Part shown: positions 1-5,655 of the stretch, piece by piece
Position numbering within the stretch: position 1 is the first letter of the stretch
How the letters are laid out: every line of letters begins with the position of its first letter
Assembly: GCA_024636355.1 (NCBI GenBank)
Contig: JAGXHH010000002.1
Location: 1 to 7,429 of the forward strand
Source: Desulfobacteraceae bacterium
GTDB lineage: Bacteria > Desulfobacterota > Desulfobacteria > Desulfobacterales > Desulfosalsimonadaceae
DNA: 7,429 bases
Direction of reading: 5' to 3'
The notes under the pieces: model-generated
What the model saw: only the letters and a program-made list of their open reading frames with translations
The model's database searches: none
Told to the model about the DNA's origin: nothing
Made by a program: the position numbers and the translations under genes

Positions 1-10
1 GCCCCATCGC

Positions 11-230
11 AGAAGGGCGATTCGTGAATCGACCCTACATTGTGAGACCGAGAATAGAATATCTCCTATTTTCATCGGACGGACAACGTTACCCAATATT
101 GCCTCTTTGGTGTCATGCAATGGATTGATTGGTTTTGACGATTTCGGCAACGCCGTTGTACAATGGTTATCCGTAGGGGCGATTCACGAATCGCCCCGCC
201 CTTGGGGCAAATGTCTAAACCCCGCGTCGG
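11..230. repeat. REPIN/MITE-like element, copy 1
   Basis: Two short GC-rich palindromes in inverted orientation bracket about 134 bases. The left palindrome (15-38) is GGGCGATTC-GT-GAATCGACCC followed by CTAC. The right one (173-197) is GTAG followed by GGGCGATTC-AC-GAATCGCCC. The two are reverse complements apart from one substitution near position 32. The interior shares blocks with copy 2 at 5656-5887: CCGAGAATAGAA, CATCGGA, CGGACAACGTT, TCGGCAA and GTACAATG. Homology also continues past the right palindrome through GGGGCAAATG. No transposase is encoded, so it would be non-autonomous. Inverted REP pairs of this form are called REPINs or BIMEs and are usually linked to RAYT transposases; that link is inference here. 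Confidence 0.75.
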
Positions 231-248
231 GTTGGAAACCCGACCTAC
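226..248 (-). repeat. GTAG-headed REP-like hairpin
   Basis: The arms GTCGGGTT (226-233) and AACCCGAC (237-244) are perfect complements with a 3-base loop. They are followed by CTAC (245-248). On the minus strand this reads GTAG and then the palindrome, the layout typical of REP sequences. It directly abuts the end of copy 1 of the larger element but is a different sequence and is absent beside copy 2. Confidence 0.55.
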
Positions 249-343
249 GGTTCCCGGCATCATGAAACCGTTCCCGAAAGCAAACCCGCATTGGGCACTT
301 TAAACTAAAAATAAGCATGGGAGCCGCACTTGAAAAAAAAGAG

Positions 344-519
344 GGGTAAAACGGCTTCGAAGAACCCCCCCAGCAATTCCCGGTGACGTCGAAAGTCTGT
401 AGGAGCGGGCCATGCCCGCGATGGCGGATGCATTTTCGCGGGCATGGCCCGCTCCTACGTGGTCAGGCGTTAATCTCAGACACATTTCACGAGAATTGCT
501 GCGAAGAACCGTTTTACCC
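344..519. repeat. nested inverted repeat with REP pair at its core
   Basis: Three layers of inverted repeat share one centre. The outer arms are GGGTAAAACGG (344-354) and CCGTTTTACCC (509-519). The middle arms are CAGCAATTC (371-379) and GAATTGCTG (493-501). The inner arms are 23 bases each, perfectly complementary (399-421 and 436-458), around a 14-base loop. Each inner arm starts with GTAGGA on its outer side and is itself a palindrome, GCGGGC-CAT-GCCCGC, so the core is two REP-like units facing each other. No coding content is visible. It could be a small non-autonomous mobile element or a REP pair that landed inside an older hairpin. Confidence 0.75.
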
Positions 520-568
520 TGTTGATTCAATCAATTCATGAATCGAAGAATCGGGTCGAATCCAACCA

Positions 569-589
569 GGGCGGGTTTGAAACCCACCC
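569..589. repeat. hairpin just after the regulator stop codon
   Basis: The palindrome is centred on position 579. GGGTTT (573-578) faces AAACCC (580-585), and beyond one mismatch GGG (569-571) faces CCC (587-589). On the minus strand it reads TTAG followed by the palindrome, close to the GTAG-headed units nearby. It begins about 10 bases after the stop of the minus-strand regulator and could stall or end that transcript. No T-run follows it in that direction, so I do not call it a rho-independent terminator. Confidence 0.45.
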
Positions 590-599
590 CTAAGCCAAT

Positions 600-2156
600 T
601 CAATGCCGGTCACGTTTATAGGGAATACCGAGCTTTTCCATTCTCTTCCGGAGGGTGTTCGGGTGGATGTCGAGAAGTTCGGCAGCCCCGCCGGGTCCGT
701 TGATCTTCCCCCCGGAAATCTCTACGGCCCTGCGGATATGTCGGGCATTTACTTCCTCAAGAGATAGTATCCGTTCGTCCGGGCCGGCATCTGCCGGCTG
801 GTTTTCCGGCCGACGGGCTTCCCCTCTTAAACCATTGAACCGCAGCGGCCCAAGAGGATTCCGGATCAGCGCCCGCTCCACGATATTTTCCAACTCCCGC
901 ACATTGCCCGGCCACTCGTAGGCGCAGAGCCGTTCGAGAGCGCCATCGGAAAGACTGGGTTTTTCGCCGAGCTTGAGATCAACCGATTTGTTCTCGATGA
1001 AATGATGAACCAGGGCCGGGATGTCCTCCTTGCGCTGGCGCAACGGCGGAATATGGATCGGAAAGACGTTGATCCGAAACCACAGGTCTTCCCGGAACCG
1101 GCCGTTTCGGACCATTTCCTCGAGGTTCCGGTTGGTGGCCGAAACAATGCGCACATCGACGGAAATCGGTTCGGTGCCGCCCACTCTTTCGATGATTCGG
1201 TCCTGGAAGACATGCAGCAGCCGGACCTGGGCCTGGAGCGGGAGTTCCCCGATTTCATCGAGAAAGATCGTTCCCTTGTCCGCCCGCTCGAACCGCCCCT
1301 TTTTCCGGGACACCGCCCCGGTGAACGCCCCTTTTTCATGACCGAAGAGTTCGCTGTCGAAAAGCGATTCCGTTATGGCCCCGCAATTGACGTTGACCAG
1401 CGGGCCGTTTTTCCGTTCCGACGCATAATGAATCGCATTGGCGATCAACCCCTTGCCGACGCCGGTTTCGCCCAGCAGCAGGACCGGGCTGTCGAGCTTG
1501 GCCACCTGCCGGACCATATTCATGACATTGCGGAGCCCGAATTCCGCGCCGATGATTTCGGACCGGGCCAGATCCCGGATCTGGCCGCGCAGATACCGGT
1601 TGTCGTCCATCAGAATATCCTTGAGGCGAACGAGTTCCTGGTGCTGCAGGGCATTGGTCATGGCAATGGCAAACGGCTCATGAAGCAGCAGCAATCGCTC
1701 TGCATGGGATGGGTCGTAACGGCCTTCACCGGCGGTCCGGACCAGCAGCAATCCGACCCGACGCCCTTCCATTTCCAGGCGCATGGAAATCAGGGACATA
1801 TCGAGTCCCAGGCCGTATATTCCGGCGGCTTCGCTGATCTGTGGATGCTGAGCCGGGTGGTTGATGATCTTGATATCGTCCATTTCCGCCCAGATCGCCG
1901 ACCACTTTTCACGGCTTTTCTCCGGCATCGGTGAAACCGGGCTGAAGTGGTTGCCCGGGTGGCGTTTAACCCCGGCGATACGGTGAAAGACGTTTAGCCC
2001 CGGTTCATAAAGAAACAGCCCGATTTCATCAACCGGCATGTTTTTCTTCAGGAATTCAAACGTTTGCTCAAGGGCCGTTTCAATATTCAGGCTGCCGCAG
2101 ATGCGCATGGTCGCCTGACGAAAAAATTCGTTCTTGTCGCCCCCCCTCATCATCAT
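600..2156 (-). CDS. sigma-54-dependent transcriptional activator (GAF, AAA+, Fis-type HTH)
   Basis: This is an enhancer-binding protein that would use ATP hydrolysis to open promoters held by sigma-54 RNA polymerase. The 518-residue product has an N-terminal GAF-like sensor (about 8-170), a short helical linker and then a complete AAA+ domain. The AAA+ domain has Walker A GETGVGKG (229-236), the sigma-54-contacting loop GAFTGA (276-281), Walker B GTIFLDE with D300 and E301, and WPGNVRELEN near its end. A Fis-type helix-turn-helix closes the protein (about 489-509, GGAAELLDIHPNTLRKRM). There is no receiver domain with a phospho-acceptor, so control is probably by a ligand bound to GAF, as in the FhlA/NorR class; the ligand cannot be read. 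I chose the start at 2156 because AGGAG lies 4 bases before the first of three consecutive ATG codons. A frame continuing to 2222 lacks such a site and would add 22 unlikely residues. The gene is divergent from the lipoprotein gene. Confidence 0.93.
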   Translation of the reverse strand: MMMRGGDKNEFFRQATMRICGSLNIETALEQTFEFLKKNMPVDEIGLFLYEPGLNVFHRIAGVKRHPGNHFSPVSPMPEKSREKWSAIWAEMDDIKIINHPAQHPQISEAAGIYGLGLDMSLISMRLEMEGRRVGLLLVRTAGEGRYDPSHAERLLLLHEPFAIAMTNALQHQELVRLKDILMDDNRYLRGQIRDLARSEIIGAEFGLRNVMNMVRQVAKLDSPVLLLGETGVGKGLIANAIHYASERKNGPLVNVNCGAITESLFDSELFGHEKGAFTGAVSRKKGRFERADKGTIFLDEIGELPLQAQVRLLHVFQDRIIERVGGTEPISVDVRIVSATNRNLEEMVRNGRFREDLWFRINVFPIHIPPLRQRKEDIPALVHHFIENKSVDLKLGEKPSLSDGALERLCAYEWPGNVRELENIVERALIRNPLGPLRFNGLRGEARRPENQPADAGPDERILSLEEVNARHIRRAVEISGGKINGPGGAAELLDIHPNTLRKRMEKLGIPYKRDRH

Positions 2157-2160
2157 TGAT

Positions 2161-2165
2161 CTCCT
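2161..2165 (-). promoter_or_regulatory. ribosome binding site that sets the regulator start
   Basis: On the minus strand the sequence reads AGAGAGGAG, then ATCA, then ATG ATG ATG (first bases at 2156, 2153 and 2150). Spacing from GGAG is 4, 7 and 10 bases respectively, so translation could begin at the first or second ATG. This strong site excludes the longer frame from 2222 as the main product. Confidence 0.75.
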
Positions 2166-2200
2166 CTCTTTTTGAAACGGCCGGAAAGCTGTCCGAGCAT

Positions 2201-2266
2201 TTACACCATGGCGTAATTTCAATTCAATTTACCCCATAGGATAACACCGATTACACCATAGGGGAA
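2201..2266. promoter_or_regulatory. three 16-bp near-palindromic repeats, candidate enhancer/operator sites
   Basis: The sites are TTACACCATGGCGTAA (2201-2216), TTACCCCATAGGATAA (2229-2244) and TTACACCATAGGGGAA (2251-2266). They share TTAC-N-CCAT-RG-N3-AA and each is close to its own reverse complement, as expected for a dimeric Fis-type helix-turn-helix protein. Their centres are 28 and 22 bases apart. Relative to the predicted sigma-54 start near 2344 they are centred at about -135, -107 and -85, the usual range for upstream activator sites. The first lies 45 bases upstream of the regulator start codon, so the same protein may also control its own gene. The binding protein is inferred from adjacency. 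Confidence 0.65.
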
Positions 2267-2317
2267 ACGGTTTATACTACTTTTCTTAAGTCACCGAATT
2301 TTAATCAAATAAAATTT

Positions 2318-2333
2318 TGGCACGGTTTGCGCA
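2318..2333 (+). promoter_or_regulatory. sigma-54 (-24/-12) promoter for the lipoprotein gene
   Basis: The -24 element TGGCACG (2318-2324) matches the consensus exactly. The invariant GC of the -12 element (2331-2332, followed by A) sits exactly 10 bases after the GG, as sigma-54 requires. The -12 element is otherwise GCGCA rather than TTGCA, a partial departure. Predicted transcription starts near 2344 and gives a leader of about 156 bases. AATCAA at 2303-2308, in an A/T-rich run between the repeats and this promoter, is half of an IHF consensus; the remaining bases match poorly. Confidence 0.6.
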
Positions 2334-2353
2334 TTACATGATCAGACCAATGC

Positions 2354-2441
2354 TTTTCTCTCGCAAAGACGCAAAGAACGCCAAGGTAAGTGTATAAAAA
2401 AAATTCTTTTTCTTTGCGGCCTTGGCGTCTTGGCGAGAAAA
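2354..2441. repeat. long imperfect hairpin of 8-9 base units in the leader
   Basis: The left arm (about 2354-2386) is built of similar units, CGCAAAGA, CGCAAAGAA and CGCCAAGG, after TTTTCTCT. The right arm (about 2412-2441) is its imperfect reverse complement, with CTTTGCGG, CCTTGGCGT and CTTGGCGAG before an A-run. About 25 A/T-rich bases separate the arms. It lies between the predicted sigma-54 start and the lipoprotein start codon and would fold in the mRNA leader. The A-run on the plus strand, rather than a T-run, argues against a terminator for that transcript. It looks like a dispersed repeat rather than a gene-specific riboswitch. Confidence 0.6.
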
Positions 2442-2499
2442 AAAAATACTTTTTAGGGCCTTATCAAAATTCTAACAAATCAAATAAAAGGATGACGAA

Positions 2500-3135
2500 A
2501 TGAAAAACGAAATATTATTGCTTGCGGCGATTCTTTCGATTGCTGTCGGGGTGAGCGGCTGCGCCACCACGATGACAATGATGAGCCCGGTGACATCCGA
2601 AGTGGTAGTCGCAGAAAAGCGGCTCGGCGCGTTTGAAAAATACGATTACGCGTACCAGGTCAAGGACAACAGCATCCTCCTGACCCGGACCCCCATGTGC
2701 AATGAAATGGCCAGATCGGTCCGGGTCGACCGGAAGCGCACAATCGGCTACGGTCCCGCCATGATAGAAATGGCGTTCTTCGGCATGGGCCTTTTAGATA
2801 TCGCCAGTGCCAGTGCGGTATCGGAAGCCAGCCGGAAAGTCTTCCCGCTGGCCGAATACGACACCGGCAACCTGCTGACCTGCGGTGAACCGGAACCGGC
2901 CGCCGGTGAAGTGCTCGTCATAGAAAGCAAAAAGCTGAATGCCGATCGCCTGGTCGTCACGGACGAACACGGCCGAATCGACCTGGAAAGCGTCATTGGC
3001 CGGACCCGGAATTCGATTCCCCTGACCATCCGCCTGGCATCCGACGAGTCGCTGGCATTTACCTGCCTTTACCGGGCGCCGTCAGATCAGCTCAGAGGAC
3101 CCGACCTGGCGTATCTGGTTCGTTCCAGAGATTGA
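2500..3135 (+). CDS. predicted lipoprotein of unknown function
   Basis: I do not recognise the family of this 211-residue protein. The N-terminus is a lipoprotein signal: two charged residues (K2, E4), a hydrophobic run (5-18) and the lipobox VSGC, with lipidation expected at Cys21. Ala at the next position suggests outer-membrane sorting rather than inner-membrane retention. A glycine/alanine-rich hydrophobic stretch at about 88-106 is weak for a membrane span and may be buried. Three further cysteines sit at 67, 128 and 189, each 61 residues apart. The start at 2500 is set by AAGGA (2488-2492) 7 bases upstream. The gene is divergent from the sigma-54 activator and lies behind a predicted sigma-54 promoter, which makes it the activator's likely target. 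Its 3' side is a nested inverted repeat containing a terminator. Function is open. Confidence 0.85.
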   Translation: MKNEILLLAAILSIAVGVSGCATTMTMMSPVTSEVVVAEKRLGAFEKYDYAYQVKDNSILLTRTPMCNEMARSVRVDRKRTIGYGPAMIEMAFFGMGLLDIASASAVSEASRKVFPLAEYDTGNLLTCGEPEPAAGEVLVIESKKLNADRLVVTDEHGRIDLESVIGRTRNSIPLTIRLASDESLAFTCLYRAPSDQLRGPDLAYLVRSRD

Positions 3136-3144
3136 CAACTAATT

Positions 3145-3417
3145 TAACCACAGAGAACACAGCGCGGTCATTGCCCGCAACCAAACAATATCAATCCACA
3201 GAGACACTGCGAACAGTAGTTTGAATACATGAAGATCATGAAGAACATGAAGGTTTAAAATTAAAAAATACCCCTTCATGGATCTTCATGAAACCTTCAT
3301 GTACTTCATGTTGAAAATTCTTGTTCTAAAAACAGGAAACGCGCAGTTAGTAGGAAAGAGAACTGCGCTTTTATTTAAATCGACTTATCTCTGTGACCTC
3401 TGTGCTCTCTGTGGTTA
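3145..3417. repeat. large nested inverted repeat
   Basis: The outer arms are TAACCACAGAGAACACAG (3145-3162) and CTGTGCTCTCTGTGGTTA (3400-3417), complementary at 17 of 18 positions. The inner arms are 3237-3256 and 3291-3310, complementary at 19 of 20. They are extended outward by further ATGAAG units (3227-3243) facing CTTCATG units (3274-3290) with a one-base indel. The inner part is a tandem of 9-base ATGAAG-containing units. A third hairpin with a T-run (3341-3376) lies between the inner right arm and the outer right arm. No coding content is supported. The short frame starting at 3278 lies mostly inside this structure and has no ribosome binding site. Confidence 0.75.
3341..3376 (+). terminator. 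rho-independent-type terminator
   Basis: GCGCAGTT (3341-3348) and AACTGCGC (3361-3368) form a perfect 8-base stem with a 12-base loop, followed directly by TTTTATTT. The orientation fits ending the lipoprotein transcript about 200 bases after its stop codon, which would isolate it from the flavoprotein gene starting at 3463. Confidence 0.7.
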
Positions 3418-3462
3418 TTTTTTTTATTTTACACTTTCATCAATCTCACCAGGGAGACGGCC

Positions 3463-4467
3463 ATGACAAAAAACCGCATCTGCGAACTTTTGAATATCCA
3501 GTACCCGATCATCCAGGCCCCCATGAACTGGGTCAGCGGCGCGGCCCTGGTGGCTGCGGTGTCAAACGCCGGGGGCCTTGGCACCCTCGGGCCGAATTCC
3601 GGTGCGGATAAAATCGTCGAAGACGTGGAGATCACCGGCGAGCGGATGCGCGAGCAAATTAGAAAAGTCCGCACCTTTACCGACAAACCGTTTGCGGTCA
3701 ACATCGTCATCGGTTTTGGCGACGCCATGAAATACTCGGAAAAAATCACCCGGGTGGTAATCGAGGAAAAGGTGCCGGCGGCCATCGTTTCCGTCGGTCG
3801 CCCCGACATCTACACCGGGCGGCTCAAATCGGCCGGCACAAAGGTGCTCCATGCCGTCTCCACAGCTCGACATGCAAAAAAGGCCGAGGCCTCGGGAGTC
3901 GATGCGGTCATCTGCGAAGGTTACGAGTCGGGCGGGCATAAGGGATTGACCGAGTTGACCACCTTTACCCTCACCCCGATGGTGGCCGACGCGGTCAAGA
4001 TTCCCGTGGTCACCGGCGGCGGCATCGGAGACGCCAGGGGAGTGCTGGCTGCCATGGCCCTTGGTGCCGACGGCATCTACATGGGCTCGCGCTTCATGGT
4101 CACCCGGGAATCGGAAAGCCACGAGAACGTCAAAAAGGCCATTGTCCAGGCCGAAAACGCCTGCACGGTCTCCGTCAACAAAGGATTCATGATCGCCCGG
4201 GACCTGAAAAACCGGTTCACGGAAGAATTCCGTCAAATGCATAAATCCGGCGCCTCACCGGAAGAGCTCACAAAATATCATGCCGCCCACTCCCAATACC
4301 ATTCCCAACACCTGGGCGAAGCCGAAACGGCTGAAATCTGCTGCGGCCAGGTGGCCGGATTAATCGACGATATTCCCGAAGCCCGAAAAATAATCGAATC
4401 GATCGCAAACACGATTCAAAAGCGCTTTGAAGAAATGAAAAACAGGATGAAAGGCTTTCCGGTTTAA
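3463..4467 (+). CDS. NPD-family flavin oxidoreductase (nitronate monooxygenase / FabK-like)
   Basis: This is a TIM-barrel FMN enzyme of the 2-nitropropane dioxygenase family, which includes nitronate monooxygenases and the FabK enoyl-ACP reductases. The 334-residue length is normal for the family. Visible signatures are YPIIQAPM at 14-21 (FMN site at the first strand), AAVSNAGGLGTLG soon after, EGYESGGHKG at 152-161 with His159 in the position of the family's catalytic histidine, TGGGIGDARG at 184-193 (phosphate loop) and GADGIYMGSRF at 201-211. No signal peptide is present, so it should be cytoplasmic. The C-terminal 60 or so residues are helical and charged. AGGGAG (3451-3456) lies 6 bases before the ATG. 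Motifs alone do not separate nitronate oxidation from enoyl-ACP reduction. No fatty-acid synthesis gene is adjacent, so I leave the substrate open. Confidence 0.88.
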   Translation: MTKNRICELLNIQYPIIQAPMNWVSGAALVAAVSNAGGLGTLGPNSGADKIVEDVEITGERMREQIRKVRTFTDKPFAVNIVIGFGDAMKYSEKITRVVIEEKVPAAIVSVGRPDIYTGRLKSAGTKVLHAVSTARHAKKAEASGVDAVICEGYESGGHKGLTELTTFTLTPMVADAVKIPVVTGGGIGDARGVLAAMALGADGIYMGSRFMVTRESESHENVKKAIVQAENACTVSVNKGFMIARDLKNRFTEEFRQMHKSGASPEELTKYHAAHSQYHSQHLGEAETAEICCGQVAGLIDDIPEARKIIESIANTIQKRFEEMKNRMKGFPV

Positions 4468-4738
4468 TTGACTGCCGCTGCAAGTCTAAGGCGGCCCGGT
4501 TGATCGCCCGGCTGGAAACGAACGATTTTTTTTCAGCGGCAAAACCAACCCCGGCAATATTTACAAAACCTGAATCATATCCCTCCATTTTTAATTTTTC
4601 TTCTTTCCAGTCACTTCCATCATGATTACTTTCGAAGCATAACATACAGTTCCAACCGGCTCAGGTCCAGCATGCTGAACTTGACATCAGGCATTCAGTC
4701 CCTGCCTGAAATACAAAAAAGAAAAAAGAGGTGAGGCA
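4468..4738 (+). other. intergenic spacer with two inverted repeats
   Basis: No gene is supported. TGCCGCTG (4473-4480) and CAGCGGCA (4534-4541) are complementary over 8 bases with a 53-base loop, and the right arm is preceded by eight T residues (4526-4533). This could be a weak transcript end for the flavoprotein gene, but its geometry is not that of a standard terminator. Further on, TTGACA (4681-4686) is followed immediately by the inverted repeat TCAGGCA (4687-4693) / TGCCTGA (4703-4709). Confidence 0.4.
4681..4709 (+). promoter_or_regulatory. possible -35 box with overlapping inverted repeat
   Basis: TTGACA is a perfect -35 hexamer and lies 58 bases before the membrane-protein start codon. 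The next bases form an inverted repeat with 7-base arms (4687-4693 and 4703-4709) and a 9-base spacer, a plausible operator. No good -10 box occurs at the standard 16-18 base spacing; the nearest A/T-rich hexamer, AAATAC (4709-4714), is 22 bases away. The call is therefore tentative. Confidence 0.3.
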
Positions 4739-5611
4739 ATGAATGAACACAGAGAGCTGACAGCGGTGTTCGACACGGTGTCAAAAGTGTCCTGGGGAGC
4801 GGTAATTGCAGGAACAACGATCACAATCGTGGTTGCAGTAATGCTTGAGCTCCTGGGTCTGGCAATCGGCCTTTTCAGTCTCGATATCGCCACGGAGCAG
4901 AATCCGGTGAGTGGTTACGGAATTGGAGCAATGATCTGGTGGTTACTGAGCTGGCTCGTTGCGCTATTTGCAGGCGGATGGGTAACGGCCAGATTCGCAG
5001 GACTTCAGCGGGTATTTGACGGAGCGCTACACGGTCTTGTCACCTGGTCCCTGGCTACAATACTATCCTTTGTCCTTCTGACGAGTGTACTTGGAACCGT
5101 CGTTGGTGGAGCCTTCGGCGTGGTGACGAGTGTATTTCAGGCTACGCAGCAGGTGGTATCAATGGTCGTTCCGGCTGTGGGAAATATTATGAAGAATCAG
5201 AATGCAGTTGAGACCGTAGTACAGGAAGCACAGCAGATGATCCAAACAGTCAGGCAGCAGGGAGGGGACGATGCGGTAAATGAGCTGACCTCCGCCATCC
5301 GGGAGATTTTCAGTGACGCTCAGATCAATCAGCAGGAGCAGCAGCGTATTGTAAACCTTCTGGTAAAGTACACTGATATGGGCCGACAGGACGCTCAGAA
5401 AATGGTCAGCCAGTGGCAGAACACCTATCAGCAGGCACGGGAGCAGATACAGAGTATCGCCGGAGATGTGAATCTCGAGCAGAGAGCGGAACAACTTGCT
5501 GATACTCTTGCAGCCGCCGCACTGTGGTCTTTCATCGGCATGCTCCTTGGAGCGCTTGCGGCCGGACTTGGCGGAGCGACCGGCAGGGTGAAGGGAAATG
5601 TAAGGGTATAG
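4739..5611 (+). CDS. four-helix integral membrane protein, PhnA-like type, function unknown
   Basis: The 290-residue product has predicted membrane helices at about 20-47, 60-82 and 98-130, and a last one at about 257-280. Between the third and fourth lies a long soluble, glutamine-rich helical segment (about 134-255) with few prolines, probably a coiled coil. Motifs such as SWGAVIAGT, GGWVTARFAG and DGALHGLVTW, with a glycine/alanine-rich final helix, resemble inner-membrane proteins often labelled PhnA-like. That label implies no known activity, and I assign no function. The SD sequence GAGGTGA (4728-4734) supports the ATG at 4739. Codon choice differs from neighbouring genes: many GCA, GGA, ACA and GTA codons, where the flanking genes prefer C- or G-ending ones. 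This suggests acquisition from another genome. It is followed 45 bases later by copy 2 of the REPIN-like element. Confidence 0.8.
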   Translation: MNEHRELTAVFDTVSKVSWGAVIAGTTITIVVAVMLELLGLAIGLFSLDIATEQNPVSGYGIGAMIWWLLSWLVALFAGGWVTARFAGLQRVFDGALHGLVTWSLATILSFVLLTSVLGTVVGGAFGVVTSVFQATQQVVSMVVPAVGNIMKNQNAVETVVQEAQQMIQTVRQQGGDDAVNELTSAIREIFSDAQINQQEQQRIVNLLVKYTDMGRQDAQKMVSQWQNTYQQAREQIQSIAGDVNLEQRAEQLADTLAAAALWSFIGMLLGALAAGLGGATGRVKGNVRV

Positions 5612-5655
5612 ATGCTTTTTCCATAGCCCCCGTTCCTGTCTATCTCGTCCCTCCC

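Larger units (their letters stand above)
1..599. other. gene-free, palindrome-rich intergenic stretch
   Basis: No open frame here has a convincing ribosome binding site, a recognisable protein motif or coding-like composition. The two short minus-strand frames (72-263 and 300-530) run through palindromic repeats. The stretch instead holds, in order, a REPIN-like element (11-230), a GTAG-headed hairpin (226-248), a nested inverted repeat (344-519) and a last hairpin (569-589) just beyond the stop codon of the minus-strand regulator. It lies downstream of that regulator and runs off the left edge, so what flanks it on the left is unknown. Confidence 0.7.

Noticed and set aside
72..530. Short minus-strand frames in the left intergenic stretch
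   Set aside because: They run through palindromic repeats and have no ribosome binding site or protein-like composition.
1002..1934. 310-codon plus-strand frame opposite the sigma-54 activator
   Set aside because: It is antisense to a gene with complete AAA+ motifs, has no recognisable motif of its own and arises from the GC-rich codon bias of the real gene.
2157..2222. Upstream extension of the activator to an ATG at 2222
   Set aside because: The added 22 residues lack GAF-like character, the far ATG has no ribosome binding site, and a strong AGGAG sits just ahead of the ATG cluster at 2156-2150.
2354..2441. Leader hairpin as a riboswitch
   Set aside because: It is made of simple repeated units, with no conserved aptamer-like core and no T-run on the sense strand.
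3227..3310. Tandem ATGAAG units as a possible CRISPR array
   Set aside because: The units are about 9 bases long with no 20-40 base spacers, and they are mirrored as an inverted repeat; no cas gene is present.
3562..4242. 226-codon minus-strand frame opposite the flavoprotein
   Set aside because: It is a shadow of the NPD-family gene, which carries all the expected FMN motifs.
4526..4533. Run of eight T as a terminator for the flavoprotein gene
   Set aside because: No stable stem lies directly before it. The only sizeable inverted repeat nearby has a 53-base loop and its right arm follows the T-run.
4268..4645. 125-codon minus-strand frame over the end of the flavoprotein gene and the spacer
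   Set aside because: It overlaps the coding end of the flavoprotein, has low-complexity basic sequence and shows no motif supporting a protein.
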